A DNA stretch of 64,000 nucleotides from an uncultured bacterium (GTDB taxonomy: Bacteria; Verrucomicrobiota; Kiritimatiellia; CAIKKV01; CALHGX01). The DNA lies in NCBI GenBank assembly GCA_938031185.1, contig CALHGX010000028.1, forward strand, positions 1 through 64,000, written 5' to 3'. Of this stretch, positions 35,316 to 43,562 are shown piece after piece. Position numbers and translations under genes: made by a program. The notes beneath the pieces were generated by a model. The model did not search any database and was not told the DNA's origin. It worked only from the letters and a program-made list of their open reading frames with translations. Within the stretch, counting starts at the first letter, position 1, and each line of letters starts with the position of its first letter.

Positions 35316-36746
35316 ATGACAAACAGCAACGTTCTTTCCGAGCGATATGCAACCGCCGCGATGAACCGAATTTTCTCCGAGCGCGGCAAGATCATGGCCG
35401 AGCGCGAGCTGTGGATCGCCGTCATGCGGGCCCAGCAGGAGATGGGGCTGCCCATTCCCGAACAGGAGATACGGAAATTCGAGGCGGCCAAAGAGCAGAT
35501 TGACCTCGAGCTTATTCGGGAAATGGAGCGGCGCATGCGTCATGATGTGAAGGCGCGCATCGAGGCCTTCGTGAAGGCCGCCGGAGCGGCGGAACATATC
35601 CACAAGGGCATGACGTCTCGCGATCTGACGGACAACGTCGAGCAGATGCAGATCAGGCATGCCGGCCGCCTCGTGCTGGGAAAATACACAGCCATTCTGC
35701 GGCGGTTGTTGGAGCGCGCGGAGGAATTCGAAGGCGTCGTGCTCACGGCCCGCACGCATCATCAACCGGCACAGGCGACCACGCTGGGGCGCCGCTTGGC
35801 GATGTGGGCGGAAGAGCTCCTGCACCACATCGAGCGCTTTGAACAGGCGCTCGCGGGCTATCCCCTGCGGGGGCTGAAAGGTCCGGTCGGCACCCAGTTC
35901 GACATGCTTACGCTTCTCGGCGGTGTGGAAAAGGTCAAGGCGCTCGAACAGCGGGTGGCTCGGGCGCTGGGGTTCCGTGTGGTGTTGGACGCCCCCGGGC
36001 AGGTCTATCCGCGGTCGCTGGATGGCGAAATCATCAACCATTTGGCGCTGTTGGCCGCCCCCTGCGAGAATTACGCCAAGGGCATGCGGCTCATGGCAGG
36101 ACACGAGTTGGTGACGGAAGGGTTTCAAGAGGGGCAGGTGGGATCGAGCGCAATGCCCCACAAGATGAACACCCGGAGCTCGGAGCGCATTTGCGGCCTG
36201 GCGGAACTGATCAAAATGTATGCCGATGGCGCGTCGCGGCTGGCGGGCGATCAGTGGGAGGAGGGCGATGTCTCGTGCTCCGTAGTGCGACGGGTGATCA
36301 TGCCGGATGCCTTCTATGCCTCGGACGGCTTGTGCGAGACCATGTTGACGGTTTTGAAAGAGATGGGGGCGTATCCGGCGGTGATCGAGCGGGAAACGGA
36401 GCGATACCTGCCGTTCCTGGCCACGACCGACCTGCTGATGCTGGCGATACAGGCCGGCCTCGGGCGCGAAGCCGCGCATGCCGCGATCAAGAAGCACGCC
36501 GTGAGCGAGGCGCTCCGCCTGCGGGCCGGTGGAGCGGCGGAGAACCGGCTGATCGAAAGCCTGGCGAATGATCCCCTGTTCCGGCAGGCCGGCATCACGG
36601 AGGCGCGGATGCGCGAGGCCCTCGAGAACAAGGCCCGCTTTATCGGCCGGGCGAGGGAGCAAATTGCTCAAGTGCGGGAGAAAGCCGCGGCGCTGCTGGC
36701 GCGGTATGCGACGGAATCAACCTATCAGCCGCAGGGCATCCTCTAG
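35316..36746 (+). CDS. purB: Adenylosuccinate lyase (PurB)
   Basis: Splits SAICAR and adenylosuccinate in purine synthesis, 476 residues, fumarase/aspartase superfamily. HKGMTSRDLTDNVEQMQ (about 96-112) holds the catalytic region, TARTHHQPAQATTLGRR (about 145-161) the second His, and the signature loop GSSAMPHKMNTRSSE lies near 275. GGGAGGACGCCGTC precedes ATG 35316. It stops with TAG. The length fits the longer PurB form found in many Bacteroidetes and PVC bacteria. Confidence 0.95.
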   Translation: MTNSNVLSERYATAAMNRIFSERGKIMAERELWIAVMRAQQEMGLPIPEQEIRKFEAAKEQIDLELIREMERRMRHDVKARIEAFVKAAGAAEHIHKGMTSRDLTDNVEQMQIRHAGRLVLGKYTAILRRLLERAEEFEGVVLTARTHHQPAQATTLGRRLAMWAEELLHHIERFEQALAGYPLRGLKGPVGTQFDMLTLLGGVEKVKALEQRVARALGFRVVLDAPGQVYPRSLDGEIINHLALLAAPCENYAKGMRLMAGHELVTEGFQEGQVGSSAMPHKMNTRSSERICGLAELIKMYADGASRLAGDQWEEGDVSCSVVRRVIMPDAFYASDGLCETMLTVLKEMGAYPAVIERETERYLPFLATTDLLMLAIQAGLGREAAHAAIKKHAVSEALRLRAGGAAENRLIESLANDPLFRQAGITEARMREALENKARFIGRAREQIAQVREKAAALLARYATESTYQPQGIL

Positions 36747-36800
36747 CCGCAGGCGGGGTGCAGGGAAAGGGCGGTCGAAGAAAGCCCAAGGGGGGAAGCC

Positions 36801-38225
36801 GTGCTGTCCAAAGTGCTGATCGCCAATCGTGGAGAGATTGCTGTGCGCGTCATTCGGGCCTGTCGCGAAATGGGGGTCCGGACCGTGGCGGTCTACTCCG
36901 AGGCGGATGCCGGCGCGTTGCATGTGCGCCTGGCGGATGAGGCGCACTGCATCGGGCCGGCGCCCTCGACGGATTCGTATTTGAACGGGGCGCGCATCAT
37001 TGAAACCGCTCAACAATGCGGAGCGCAGGCGATTCATCCAGGTTATGGGTTCCTCTCCGAAAATGCCGATTTCGCCGAAGCATGCCGCAAGGCCGGGCTG
37101 GTTTTCATCGGGCCGCGACCGGAGGCGATCCGGCTCATGGGCGACAAGGTGGCGGCTCGGCAGGCCATGCGCAAGGCCGGGGTGCCCGTGCTGCGCGGCG
37201 AGCATTGTCAGCGGACCGGCAAGAACGACGTGCTGCGCGCCGCCGATCGCGTCGGCTATCCCTTGCTGATCAAGGCCACCCACGGGGGGGGCGGCAAGGG
37301 CATCCGAATCGTGGAGGATCCGGACGCGCTGCTCCCCGCATGGGACGCGGCCCGTGCCGAGGCGCTTGCCGCCTGCGGGTCCGATGCGTTGTACATGGAG
37401 GCGTTTATCCCTGGGGGGCGGCATATTGAACTGCAGATACTGGCGGACGAATACGGCCATGTCATCTGTTGCGGAGAGCGGGAATGCTCCGTGCAGCGCC
37501 GCCATCAGAAGCTAATCGAAGAGGCGCCCTCGACGGTCGTTTCGGCCAAGCAGCGCCGGCATTTGGGCAAAATGGCGGTCAAGGCCGCGCGTCGCTGCCG
37601 CTACACGAATGCCGGCACCTTGGAGTTCATTTCGGATGGAAAGGGGCGGCTTTATTTCATCGAGATGAATACGCGGATTCAGGTCGAACATCCGGTGACG
37701 GAGGCCATTACCGGCGTGGATCTGGTCAAGGAACAGATTCGCATTGCGGCGGGTATTCCCCTGCGGCTGAAGCAGGAAGACATCCGTCTGCGTGGCCACG
37801 CCATCGAGTGCCGGATCAACGCGGAAGATACGGAGCTCGACTTCCTGCCGTCCCCGGGGGGCGTGGAGGAGCTGACGCTGCCCGGCGGCCCCGGTGTTCG
37901 CCTGGACACGCATGTGTTTGCCGGATACGCCGTGCCGCATTACTACGATTCGCTCATGGCCAAGCTGATCGTTCATGCCGACACGAGAGTCGAAGCCATT
38001 GCTCGCATGTTGCGGGCGCTGGATGAGTTTCATGTGCGCGGTGTGGCCACCAACGTCCGGTTTCTCAAGGACATCTTGCATAGCGACGGCTTTCAGGCAG
38101 GAGAATATTCCACGGACCTCGTGGCGCACATCGTGGCGCAACGCAGGAAACCGCGTCGGCATCATGACCTGCGGGAGGTGGCGCGACGCTTGTGGGCCGC
38201 GTTGCGGCACCATCCGGACGAATAG
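36801..38225 (+). CDS. accC: Acetyl-CoA carboxylase biotin carboxylase (AccC)
   Basis: Carboxylates biotin on AccB using ATP and bicarbonate to make malonyl-CoA, 474 residues. Starts at GTG 36801 after AAGGGGGGAAGCC. KVLIANRGEIAVRVIRACREMG is the biotin carboxylase start, KATHGGGGKGIRIV the glycine-rich ATP loop (about 160-173), and IEMNTRIQVEHPVTEAITGVDLV holds the metal and catalytic residues (about 288-310). accB is not adjacent in this window, which is unusual because accB-accC are normally paired. Confidence 0.95.
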   Translation: MLSKVLIANRGEIAVRVIRACREMGVRTVAVYSEADAGALHVRLADEAHCIGPAPSTDSYLNGARIIETAQQCGAQAIHPGYGFLSENADFAEACRKAGLVFIGPRPEAIRLMGDKVAARQAMRKAGVPVLRGEHCQRTGKNDVLRAADRVGYPLLIKATHGGGGKGIRIVEDPDALLPAWDAARAEALAACGSDALYMEAFIPGGRHIELQILADEYGHVICCGERECSVQRRHQKLIEEAPSTVVSAKQRRHLGKMAVKAARRCRYTNAGTLEFISDGKGRLYFIEMNTRIQVEHPVTEAITGVDLVKEQIRIAAGIPLRLKQEDIRLRGHAIECRINAEDTELDFLPSPGGVEELTLPGGPGVRLDTHVFAGYAVPHYYDSLMAKLIVHADTRVEAIARMLRALDEFHVRGVATNVRFLKDILHSDGFQAGEYSTDLVAHIVAQRRKPRRHHDLREVARRLWAALRHHPDE

Positions 38226-38287
38226 ATGGGGCGCCGGCCCGGCGCCTTCGGCAAGGGGTTTTGCGGAAAACGGGAAAAGAAGAGGCG

Positions 38288-39820
38288 ATGAAACCGGCAG
38301 CGTTTCTGGATCGGGACGGCACGATCATCGAAGATCGCGGCCATTTGCGTTCGCCCGCGGAGGTAGTTTTCTATCCGGAAACGGTTCGCGCCCTGCAGCG
38401 GTTGCAGGAGCATTTCGATCTCTTCATTGTCACGCATCAGCCGGGCATCGCGGGCGGCCTCGTGAGCGAGGCGGAGGTGGAAGAGGTCAACCGGCACGTA
38501 GCGACGGAGTTGTTACGCCAAGGCGTGCGTATTGCCGCGGTCTATTGCTGTCCGCATCGCCGGGAGGATCGCTGCCGCTGCATCAAGCCGGAACCCTTCT
38601 TTCTTGAGGAGGCGGCCCGGCAGTTTGGTGTGGACCTGAAGGCCTCCTTCGTGGTGGGTGATCATCCGCACGATGTCACGCTGGCGCAAAACGCCGGCGC
38701 CCGGGGGGTGTACGTGCTCACAGGGCATGGGCGCAAACACCGTGCGGAGGCGCCGGCAGGCGCGCCGATCGTGCCGGGCATTTGGGAGGCGGTGGATTGG
38801 ATCTTGGCCTTCCGCCACATGCGGCAGTTGGAAGAGAAAGCTCCTGGCTTGCTTGATGAGGCTGCTCGGGCGATGCGCGCGAGCGGTATTGTGGCGTTCC
38901 CAACGGAAACGGTCTATGGCCTGGGCGCGGTGGTCTTTGACGAAAGAGCCGTGGCCAGGGTCTTTGAAGCCAAGAATCGCCCCTATTTCGATCCGCTGAT
39001 CGTTCACGTGAGCACTGTCGCCCAGTTGGCGGAGCTGGTCACCACGATACCGAAGGCGGCGCAGGAGCTGATCGGGCAATTTTGGCCCGGGCCGCTGACC
39101 GTGGTGGTGCCGAAATCATCGCGCGTATCGGATCTGGTGACGGCGGGCCTGCCGACGGTGGCGGTTCGAATGCCGCGGCATCCGCTGGCCTTGGCCCTGA
39201 TCACGCGCGTTGGCGCTCCAATCGCCGCGCCGAGCGCCAATGTGTTTGGTCATTGCAGTCCCACCACGGCCGAACATGTGCGGGCGACGCTGGAGAGCAA
39301 GGTGGACTTCATTCTCGATGGCGGGCCATGCGCGATTGGCGTGGAATCCACCATTGTTTCCTTTGCCGACGCGGAGCCCGTCCTTCTTCGGTCCGGCGGG
39401 GTGCCGGCGGAAGACATCGAACGGCTGATTGGTCCTCTGAAGCGATCCCCAGGGTCGGGAACAACCGCCGGCATGGAGGCTCCCGGCATGTTGCCGCGTC
39501 ACTACAGCCCACGCACACCGTTGCGGCTGCGGCCGGCGGGCGCGCCGTTGAGGAGACCCCGGGCGTCCACCAGAACGGGGTTGCTGGCTTTTCGGCCCGT
39601 GGCGGACATGGATGGCTTTGCCGCGGTTGAAATCCTTTCGCGCGACGGCGATTTGCGGGAAGCGGCCGCCAATCTCTTTAGCGCCTTGCGCCGGTTGGAC
39701 GAGCAGCATCTGGACGAAATTTGGGCCTCGCCGGCGCCAAGCGAGGGACTGGGCCTGGCCATCAACGATCGCCTTGCCCGCGCCGCAGGGGTGTGTGTGA
39801 CGGAGCAACCGCAACCATAA
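38288..39820 (+). CDS. Fusion: GmhB-like HAD phosphatase and Sua5/TsaC threonylcarbamoyl-AMP synthase
   Basis: One 510-residue reading frame with two enzymes. Residues 1-175 are a HAD histidinol/heptose-bisphosphate phosphatase: nucleophile Asp in AAFLDRDGTIIEDRG, GmhB-type zinc ligands CCPHRREDRCRC (about 86-97) and VVGDHPHDVTLAQNAGA. Residues about 195-385 are the YrdC/Sua5 domain (GIVAFPTETVYGLGAVVF, KNRPYFDPLIVHV, FWPGPLTVVV, PIAAPSANVFGHCSPT, VESTIVSF). The C-terminal 120 residues form the Sua5 domain opening with MEAPGMLPRHYSPRTPL. Sua5 makes threonylcarbamoyl-AMP for tRNA t6A. The start is ATG 38288. The long open frame shows no stop or shift between the domains. Confidence 0.88.
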   Translation: MKPAAFLDRDGTIIEDRGHLRSPAEVVFYPETVRALQRLQEHFDLFIVTHQPGIAGGLVSEAEVEEVNRHVATELLRQGVRIAAVYCCPHRREDRCRCIKPEPFFLEEAARQFGVDLKASFVVGDHPHDVTLAQNAGARGVYVLTGHGRKHRAEAPAGAPIVPGIWEAVDWILAFRHMRQLEEKAPGLLDEAARAMRASGIVAFPTETVYGLGAVVFDERAVARVFEAKNRPYFDPLIVHVSTVAQLAELVTTIPKAAQELIGQFWPGPLTVVVPKSSRVSDLVTAGLPTVAVRMPRHPLALALITRVGAPIAAPSANVFGHCSPTTAEHVRATLESKVDFILDGGPCAIGVESTIVSFADAEPVLLRSGGVPAEDIERLIGPLKRSPGSGTTAGMEAPGMLPRHYSPRTPLRLRPAGAPLRRPRASTRTGLLAFRPVADMDGFAAVEILSRDGDLREAAANLFSALRRLDEQHLDEIWASPAPSEGLGLAINDRLARAAGVCVTEQPQP

Positions 39821-39833
39821 AAAGGAGGAGCAC

Positions 39834-40331
39834 ATGGAAAAGAAAGCGCTTGTAGCCATCGTAATGGGCAGCCAGTCGGACTACGAAACGATGAAGGAAG
39901 CGGCGGGCGTGCTGAAGGAGTTTGAGATTCCCTACGAGGTGCGGGTGATTTCGGCGCATCGGACACCCGAGGTGGCGCGCGAGTTTGCGATGACCGCCGA
40001 GGAACGGGGGCTCAAGGTCATCATCGCCGCCGCCGGCAAGGCGGCGCATTTGGCCGGCGTCCTCGCCTCGATGACCATTTTGCCGATCGTCGGCGTGCCC
40101 ATGGCCACCAGCGATTTGGGCGGCCTCGATTCGTTGCTCTCGATGGTGCAGATGCCGGCGGGTATTCCCGTGCCAACGGTCGCGATCGGCAAGGCCGGCG
40201 CCAAGAACGCCGGCCTGACCGCCGTGGCGATTTTGGCGCTTTCAAACGGGGCGCTGCGCGATCGGCTGGCGGCCTATCGCAAGCGGATGGCAGAAGAGGT
40301 GGTGAAGGCCGATCGGGAACTGCAGGCGTAG
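39834..40331 (+). CDS. purE: N5-carboxyaminoimidazole ribonucleotide mutase (PurE)
   Basis: Purine synthesis enzyme converting N5-CAIR to CAIR, 165 residues. VAIVMGSQSDYETMKEAA (about 8-25), VRVISAHRTPEVAREFA (about 40-56) and AAGKAAHLAGVLASMTILP (about 67-85) are the complete family signature. AAAAGGAGGAGCAC gives a very strong ribosome site. It follows the GmhB-Sua5 gene by 13 bases. Confidence 0.96.
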   Translation: MEKKALVAIVMGSQSDYETMKEAAGVLKEFEIPYEVRVISAHRTPEVAREFAMTAEERGLKVIIAAAGKAAHLAGVLASMTILPIVGVPMATSDLGGLDSLLSMVQMPAGIPVPTVAIGKAGAKNAGLTAVAILALSNGALRDRLAAYRKRMAEEVVKADRELQA

Positions 40332-40407
40332 ACGGAGAGCCGCGGGTAGGTCGCGAAGGTGGATGGGGAGAACGATTGTGTGGCGCCCCGGCTTTCAGAG
40401 TGACGCC

Positions 40408-41568
40408 ATGAAGCGCGTCGCGGTGTTGCCCGCCATCGTGCTTATTCAGAGCTGTCTCGGCGGCGTGTACGCCTGGACCGCCTTTGTCCCCGCTCTGACG
40501 CGGGATCACGGGCTACGGATGAGCCATGCCCAGTTGGTGTTTGGCCTGGCCATCCTGACGTTCACCGTCGTCATGGTCTTCGCTGGACGGCTATTGACGC
40601 GGTGGGGACCGCGCTTGATGGCGCTCGTCTCCGCCGCGTTTTTTATTGCCGGCCATCTGATTGCTGCCGAGGCGCGAGGTCGTCTTCTTGGGTTGGTTGT
40701 TGGCTACGGCCTGGCTGCCGGGGCGGGGATAGGGGTCGGTTATGTCACGGCGCTGACCACGGGCGTGCGCTGGTTCCCCCAGCACAAGGGCCTTGTGACA
40801 GGCGTGGCGGTGGGGGGCTTCGGCCTGGCGGCGCTGGTGCTGGCCGAATTGGTGAAGAAGTGGACGACACTTGGATGGGCCGTGGGCGATATGTTTTACG
40901 CGATGGCGATATTTTATGGGGCCGTTGTGACGGTGGGGGCGCTGCTCTTGTCCCGCCCGCCAGAGCAGGGAGCGGCGGCATCGGCGCCCCTAATGGCGAC
41001 GAGCCAATTCCTCGCCAGCAAGGCCTTCCGCGTTTTTTGGGGTGGGATATTTTGCGGAACCTTTGCCGGCCTGCTGGTGATCGGTCTCCTTAAACCGATG
41101 GGGCTTGCGGCCGGGTTGTCGTGGCAGGAAACCACCCGGGGGATTGGCGCCCTCGCAGTGGGCAATGTAGCGGGGCGAATGGTCTGGGGCTGGCTTTTCG
41201 ATCGGATAGGGCGGCGGACCATCCCCGGTTCGCTGATATTTCTGTGCGTGGTTATTGCCGCGTTGATCGGGGCCCGTTTTTCCGCGCCCTTTTTTGTGGT
41301 AACCGTCGCGCTGGTTGGTTTCGGATTTGGCGCCTGTTTCGTGGTGTACGCCGCGCAGGTGGCTGCGCTCTATGGCGCGGAGCAGGTCGGCCGCCTCTAT
41401 CCGCTGGTTTTTCTGGGTTATGGCGTGGCCGGCATCGCTGGCCCCTACCTCGGCGGACTGCTGCACGACTGGACCGGCAGCTACACGGCCTCGCTGGCGC
41501 TAAGCGCGGGCATCGCGGCTTTGGGGATCATTTTGACCCGCCCGCTCCTCACTCAGGATCTGGTTTAG
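40408..41568 (+). CDS. MFS transporter, oxalate/formate-antiporter-like
   Basis: A 386-residue major facilitator with 12 hydrophobic segments. LIQSCLGGVYAWTAFVPAL (first helix), GYGLAAGAGIGVGYVTALTTGVRWFPQHKGLVTGVAVGGFGLAAL and GNVAGRMVWGWLFDRIGRRTIPG are typical of the OFA (oxalate/formate:H+) group. ATG 40408 (MKRVAVLP) puts the first helix at the expected place; 40363 is a less likely earlier ATG. The substrate is not known. It stands 32 to 77 bases after purE and 240 bases before the GH172 gene. Confidence 0.85.
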   Translation: MKRVAVLPAIVLIQSCLGGVYAWTAFVPALTRDHGLRMSHAQLVFGLAILTFTVVMVFAGRLLTRWGPRLMALVSAAFFIAGHLIAAEARGRLLGLVVGYGLAAGAGIGVGYVTALTTGVRWFPQHKGLVTGVAVGGFGLAALVLAELVKKWTTLGWAVGDMFYAMAIFYGAVVTVGALLLSRPPEQGAAASAPLMATSQFLASKAFRVFWGGIFCGTFAGLLVIGLLKPMGLAAGLSWQETTRGIGALAVGNVAGRMVWGWLFDRIGRRTIPGSLIFLCVVIAALIGARFSAPFFVVTVALVGFGFGACFVVYAAQVAALYGAEQVGRLYPLVFLGYGVAGIAGPYLGGLLHDWTGSYTASLALSAGIAALGIILTRPLLTQDLV

Positions 41569-41809
41569 GCGCTTCTTGGCAGCGGGAACAGCGAAGGTCA
41601 AACCGCGCAGTGATGCGCACCTCGGTTTCTTTTTGCTGGTCACGCGCTTGGCGGCGCACGCGCGCAGTTATGCCGCCCGAAGTCTGCACGGGCATCCGTG
41701 CCCAGGCGCGGAGCAAGATCGGAAAAGCCGATTGCGGAGTGGCGTGGCAGGGTATAGGTTTTTCGGCCTCGGTTTTTACGAAAGGGCTCGCCATCACTCG
41801 GAGGGCATC

Positions 41810-42916
41810 ATGTTCAACGGCCTGTTCGGTATCACGCATTTGTCCGAAGCGCAGACGAGGTCCATCACTGCCGAAAACGTTTATGGGGAGAAGGGACGCG
41901 GCGGCATGGCGGAACTCAGCACGACGCCGCAACCCGAGGTGGTCCGGATCGGTCAGAAATGGGACGGCCCTCATAGCTGCTCGCGCGATTTGGGCCAAAA
42001 ATGGAAGGTGCGGCCCTGCATCACGCTGCCGCAGCGCAGCACGACAACGCTGATGGATGTGGACGGGCCGGGGACGGTTCAGCACATTTGGATCACGACG
42101 GCCGTGCGGCGGCAGCGGGATTTGATTCTGCGGATGTACTGGGACGGGGAGCCGACCCCGAGCGTGGAGACGCCGCTGGGCGATTTCTTCTGCAACTCCT
42201 GGAAACGCAGCACCAACATTGTCGCGCTGCCGATCAACGTCAACCCCTCCGGGGCGCTCAACTGTTATTTCCCGATGCCTTTCCGAAAACACGCCCGGAT
42301 TACGGTGGAAAACCGTGCGCCCGAGGACCAGGGCGGTTTCTTCTATGCCATCAACTACGCGTTGGGTCCTGTCGGAGAGCAGGAAGCGTATTTCCACGCG
42401 CAGTTCCGACGGACCAACCCCCTGCCGTACAAGAGTGACTACGTGATTATGGACGGCATTCGAGGGCGCGGACACTACGTCGGCACTTTTGTGGCTTGGC
42501 AGCAAAACAGCGACGGGTGGTGGGGCGAAGGAGAATTCAAGGCCTTCATCGATGGGGACAAGGAGTTTCCCACCATTTGCGGCACGGGCACGGAGGACTA
42601 TTTTGGTGGCGCATGGGGTTTTGGAGCTAATTTCACGGCGCCTTTCCTCGGCTATCAGGACGTAACCACGTTGGAGCAGCCCGGCCGAGCCATGGGGCGG
42701 CATGGCAACCGGCACATCATGTACCGTTTCCACATCCTGGATCCGATTCGATTCCGCGAGGATCTTCGAATCGCGTTGCAGGCGATTGGCTGGCGCAGCG
42801 AGGGGCGCTACATGCCGCTCCAAGACGACATCGCCTCGGTGGCCTACTGGTACCAGACGGAGCCGCATGCGCCATTCCCCCCGCTGGGGGACCGCGACGC
42901 GCTCGAGATCATTTGA
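41810..42916 (+). CDS. DUF2961 / glycoside hydrolase family 172 protein
   Basis: A 368-residue protein of the DUF2961 family, now glycoside hydrolase family 172, whose characterised members act on fructofuranose or D-arabinan linkages. Conserved parts are GTVQHIWITTA, LRMYWDGEPTPSVETPLGDFF (about 107-127), YFPMPFRKHARITVENR and the C-terminal DKEFPTICGTGTEDYFGGAW (about 248-267) with its acidic residues. No signal peptide is seen with ATG 41810 (preceded by GGAGGGCATC), so it seems cytosolic. The frame is open for 78 codons before, without similarity. With the MFS carrier it may form a small sugar-use unit; this is inference. Confidence 0.85.
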   Translation: MFNGLFGITHLSEAQTRSITAENVYGEKGRGGMAELSTTPQPEVVRIGQKWDGPHSCSRDLGQKWKVRPCITLPQRSTTTLMDVDGPGTVQHIWITTAVRRQRDLILRMYWDGEPTPSVETPLGDFFCNSWKRSTNIVALPINVNPSGALNCYFPMPFRKHARITVENRAPEDQGGFFYAINYALGPVGEQEAYFHAQFRRTNPLPYKSDYVIMDGIRGRGHYVGTFVAWQQNSDGWWGEGEFKAFIDGDKEFPTICGTGTEDYFGGAWGFGANFTAPFLGYQDVTTLEQPGRAMGRHGNRHIMYRFHILDPIRFREDLRIALQAIGWRSEGRYMPLQDDIASVAYWYQTEPHAPFPPLGDRDALEII

Positions 42917-43562
42917 GGGCTACGGAGAAGAAGGACGAGTTTTCCCTTGCCGCCCTGCCTTTGATTTGGGCAACACGCCTCAAGAAGTGCCACTACCCCC
43001 AGATCTTTAGCGATCTGGCCTCTCAGAGCCGTGCTGTGATATACACGGAGCGGCCATGTAACCTGTTTCACGTTGCGCAAGGGAACAACGGGCCATGATG
43101 GCGCACAGCACGGAGATTCCGCGCGAGGGGGGCAAGGAATCAAACCGCGCCAACAGCATCAGACACTGCAAGGCGTCCGTGTACATCACGGATACCATGC
43201 CGCCCCTCACTGTGCACAAGACCACGACCGCCGAGGCCAGGAAGCAACCGTGGGCCGTGCGTTCCTGTCGGCGCGCCGCGAGCAGGCCGACAATGATGAC
43301 CGCGACAATCGAGCTCAGAATAATGGCCGTGTCCAATCCCGATAGCGCGAACATGTGGCCCCCTTTTCTGTACGAACCGGCGCGGGTGCTTTTTGCCGTC
43401 CCGTGGCTGGGGATTGGCCCGGCCCGGGGGCACGCGGCTCGGCGCATTGCGTCTCACTACCCATCCGAATCGGTTGTCAAAGGCATTTCTCCGCGACGGT
43501 GGGCGGATGCTGGACACGGGGGGCGGTGTGACCTATGATCCGGCCCGTTGCAGCAGGTGCCC
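42917..43562. other. Gap containing a symporter remnant
   Basis: About 645 bases between GH172 and DUF1846. The only recognisable content is the minus-strand sodium:solute symporter fragment at 43140-43353. I saw no promoter or hairpin I can support. Confidence 0.5.
43140..43353 (-). pseudogene. Sodium:solute symporter remnant with internal deletion
   Basis: From ATG 43353 the minus strand reads FALSGLDTAIILSSIVAVIIVGLLAARR, then ERTAHGCFLAS, the first helix and 'GYFLAGR' segment of SSS-family symporters. It jumps at once to VRGGMVSVMYTDALQCLMLL, which in intact proteins lies near helix 5, some 100 residues later. The frame then loses similarity. Intact members have about 500 residues. The middle and the C-terminus are lost. 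Confidence 0.65.

Noticed and set aside
35259-36671. Minus-strand open frame of 470 codons opposite purB
   Set aside because: Complete overlap with a conserved enzyme; the composition and lack of motifs indicate a shadow frame.
42913-43098. Short plus-strand frame after GH172
   Set aside because: No similarity and no start context; it overlaps the symporter scar region.
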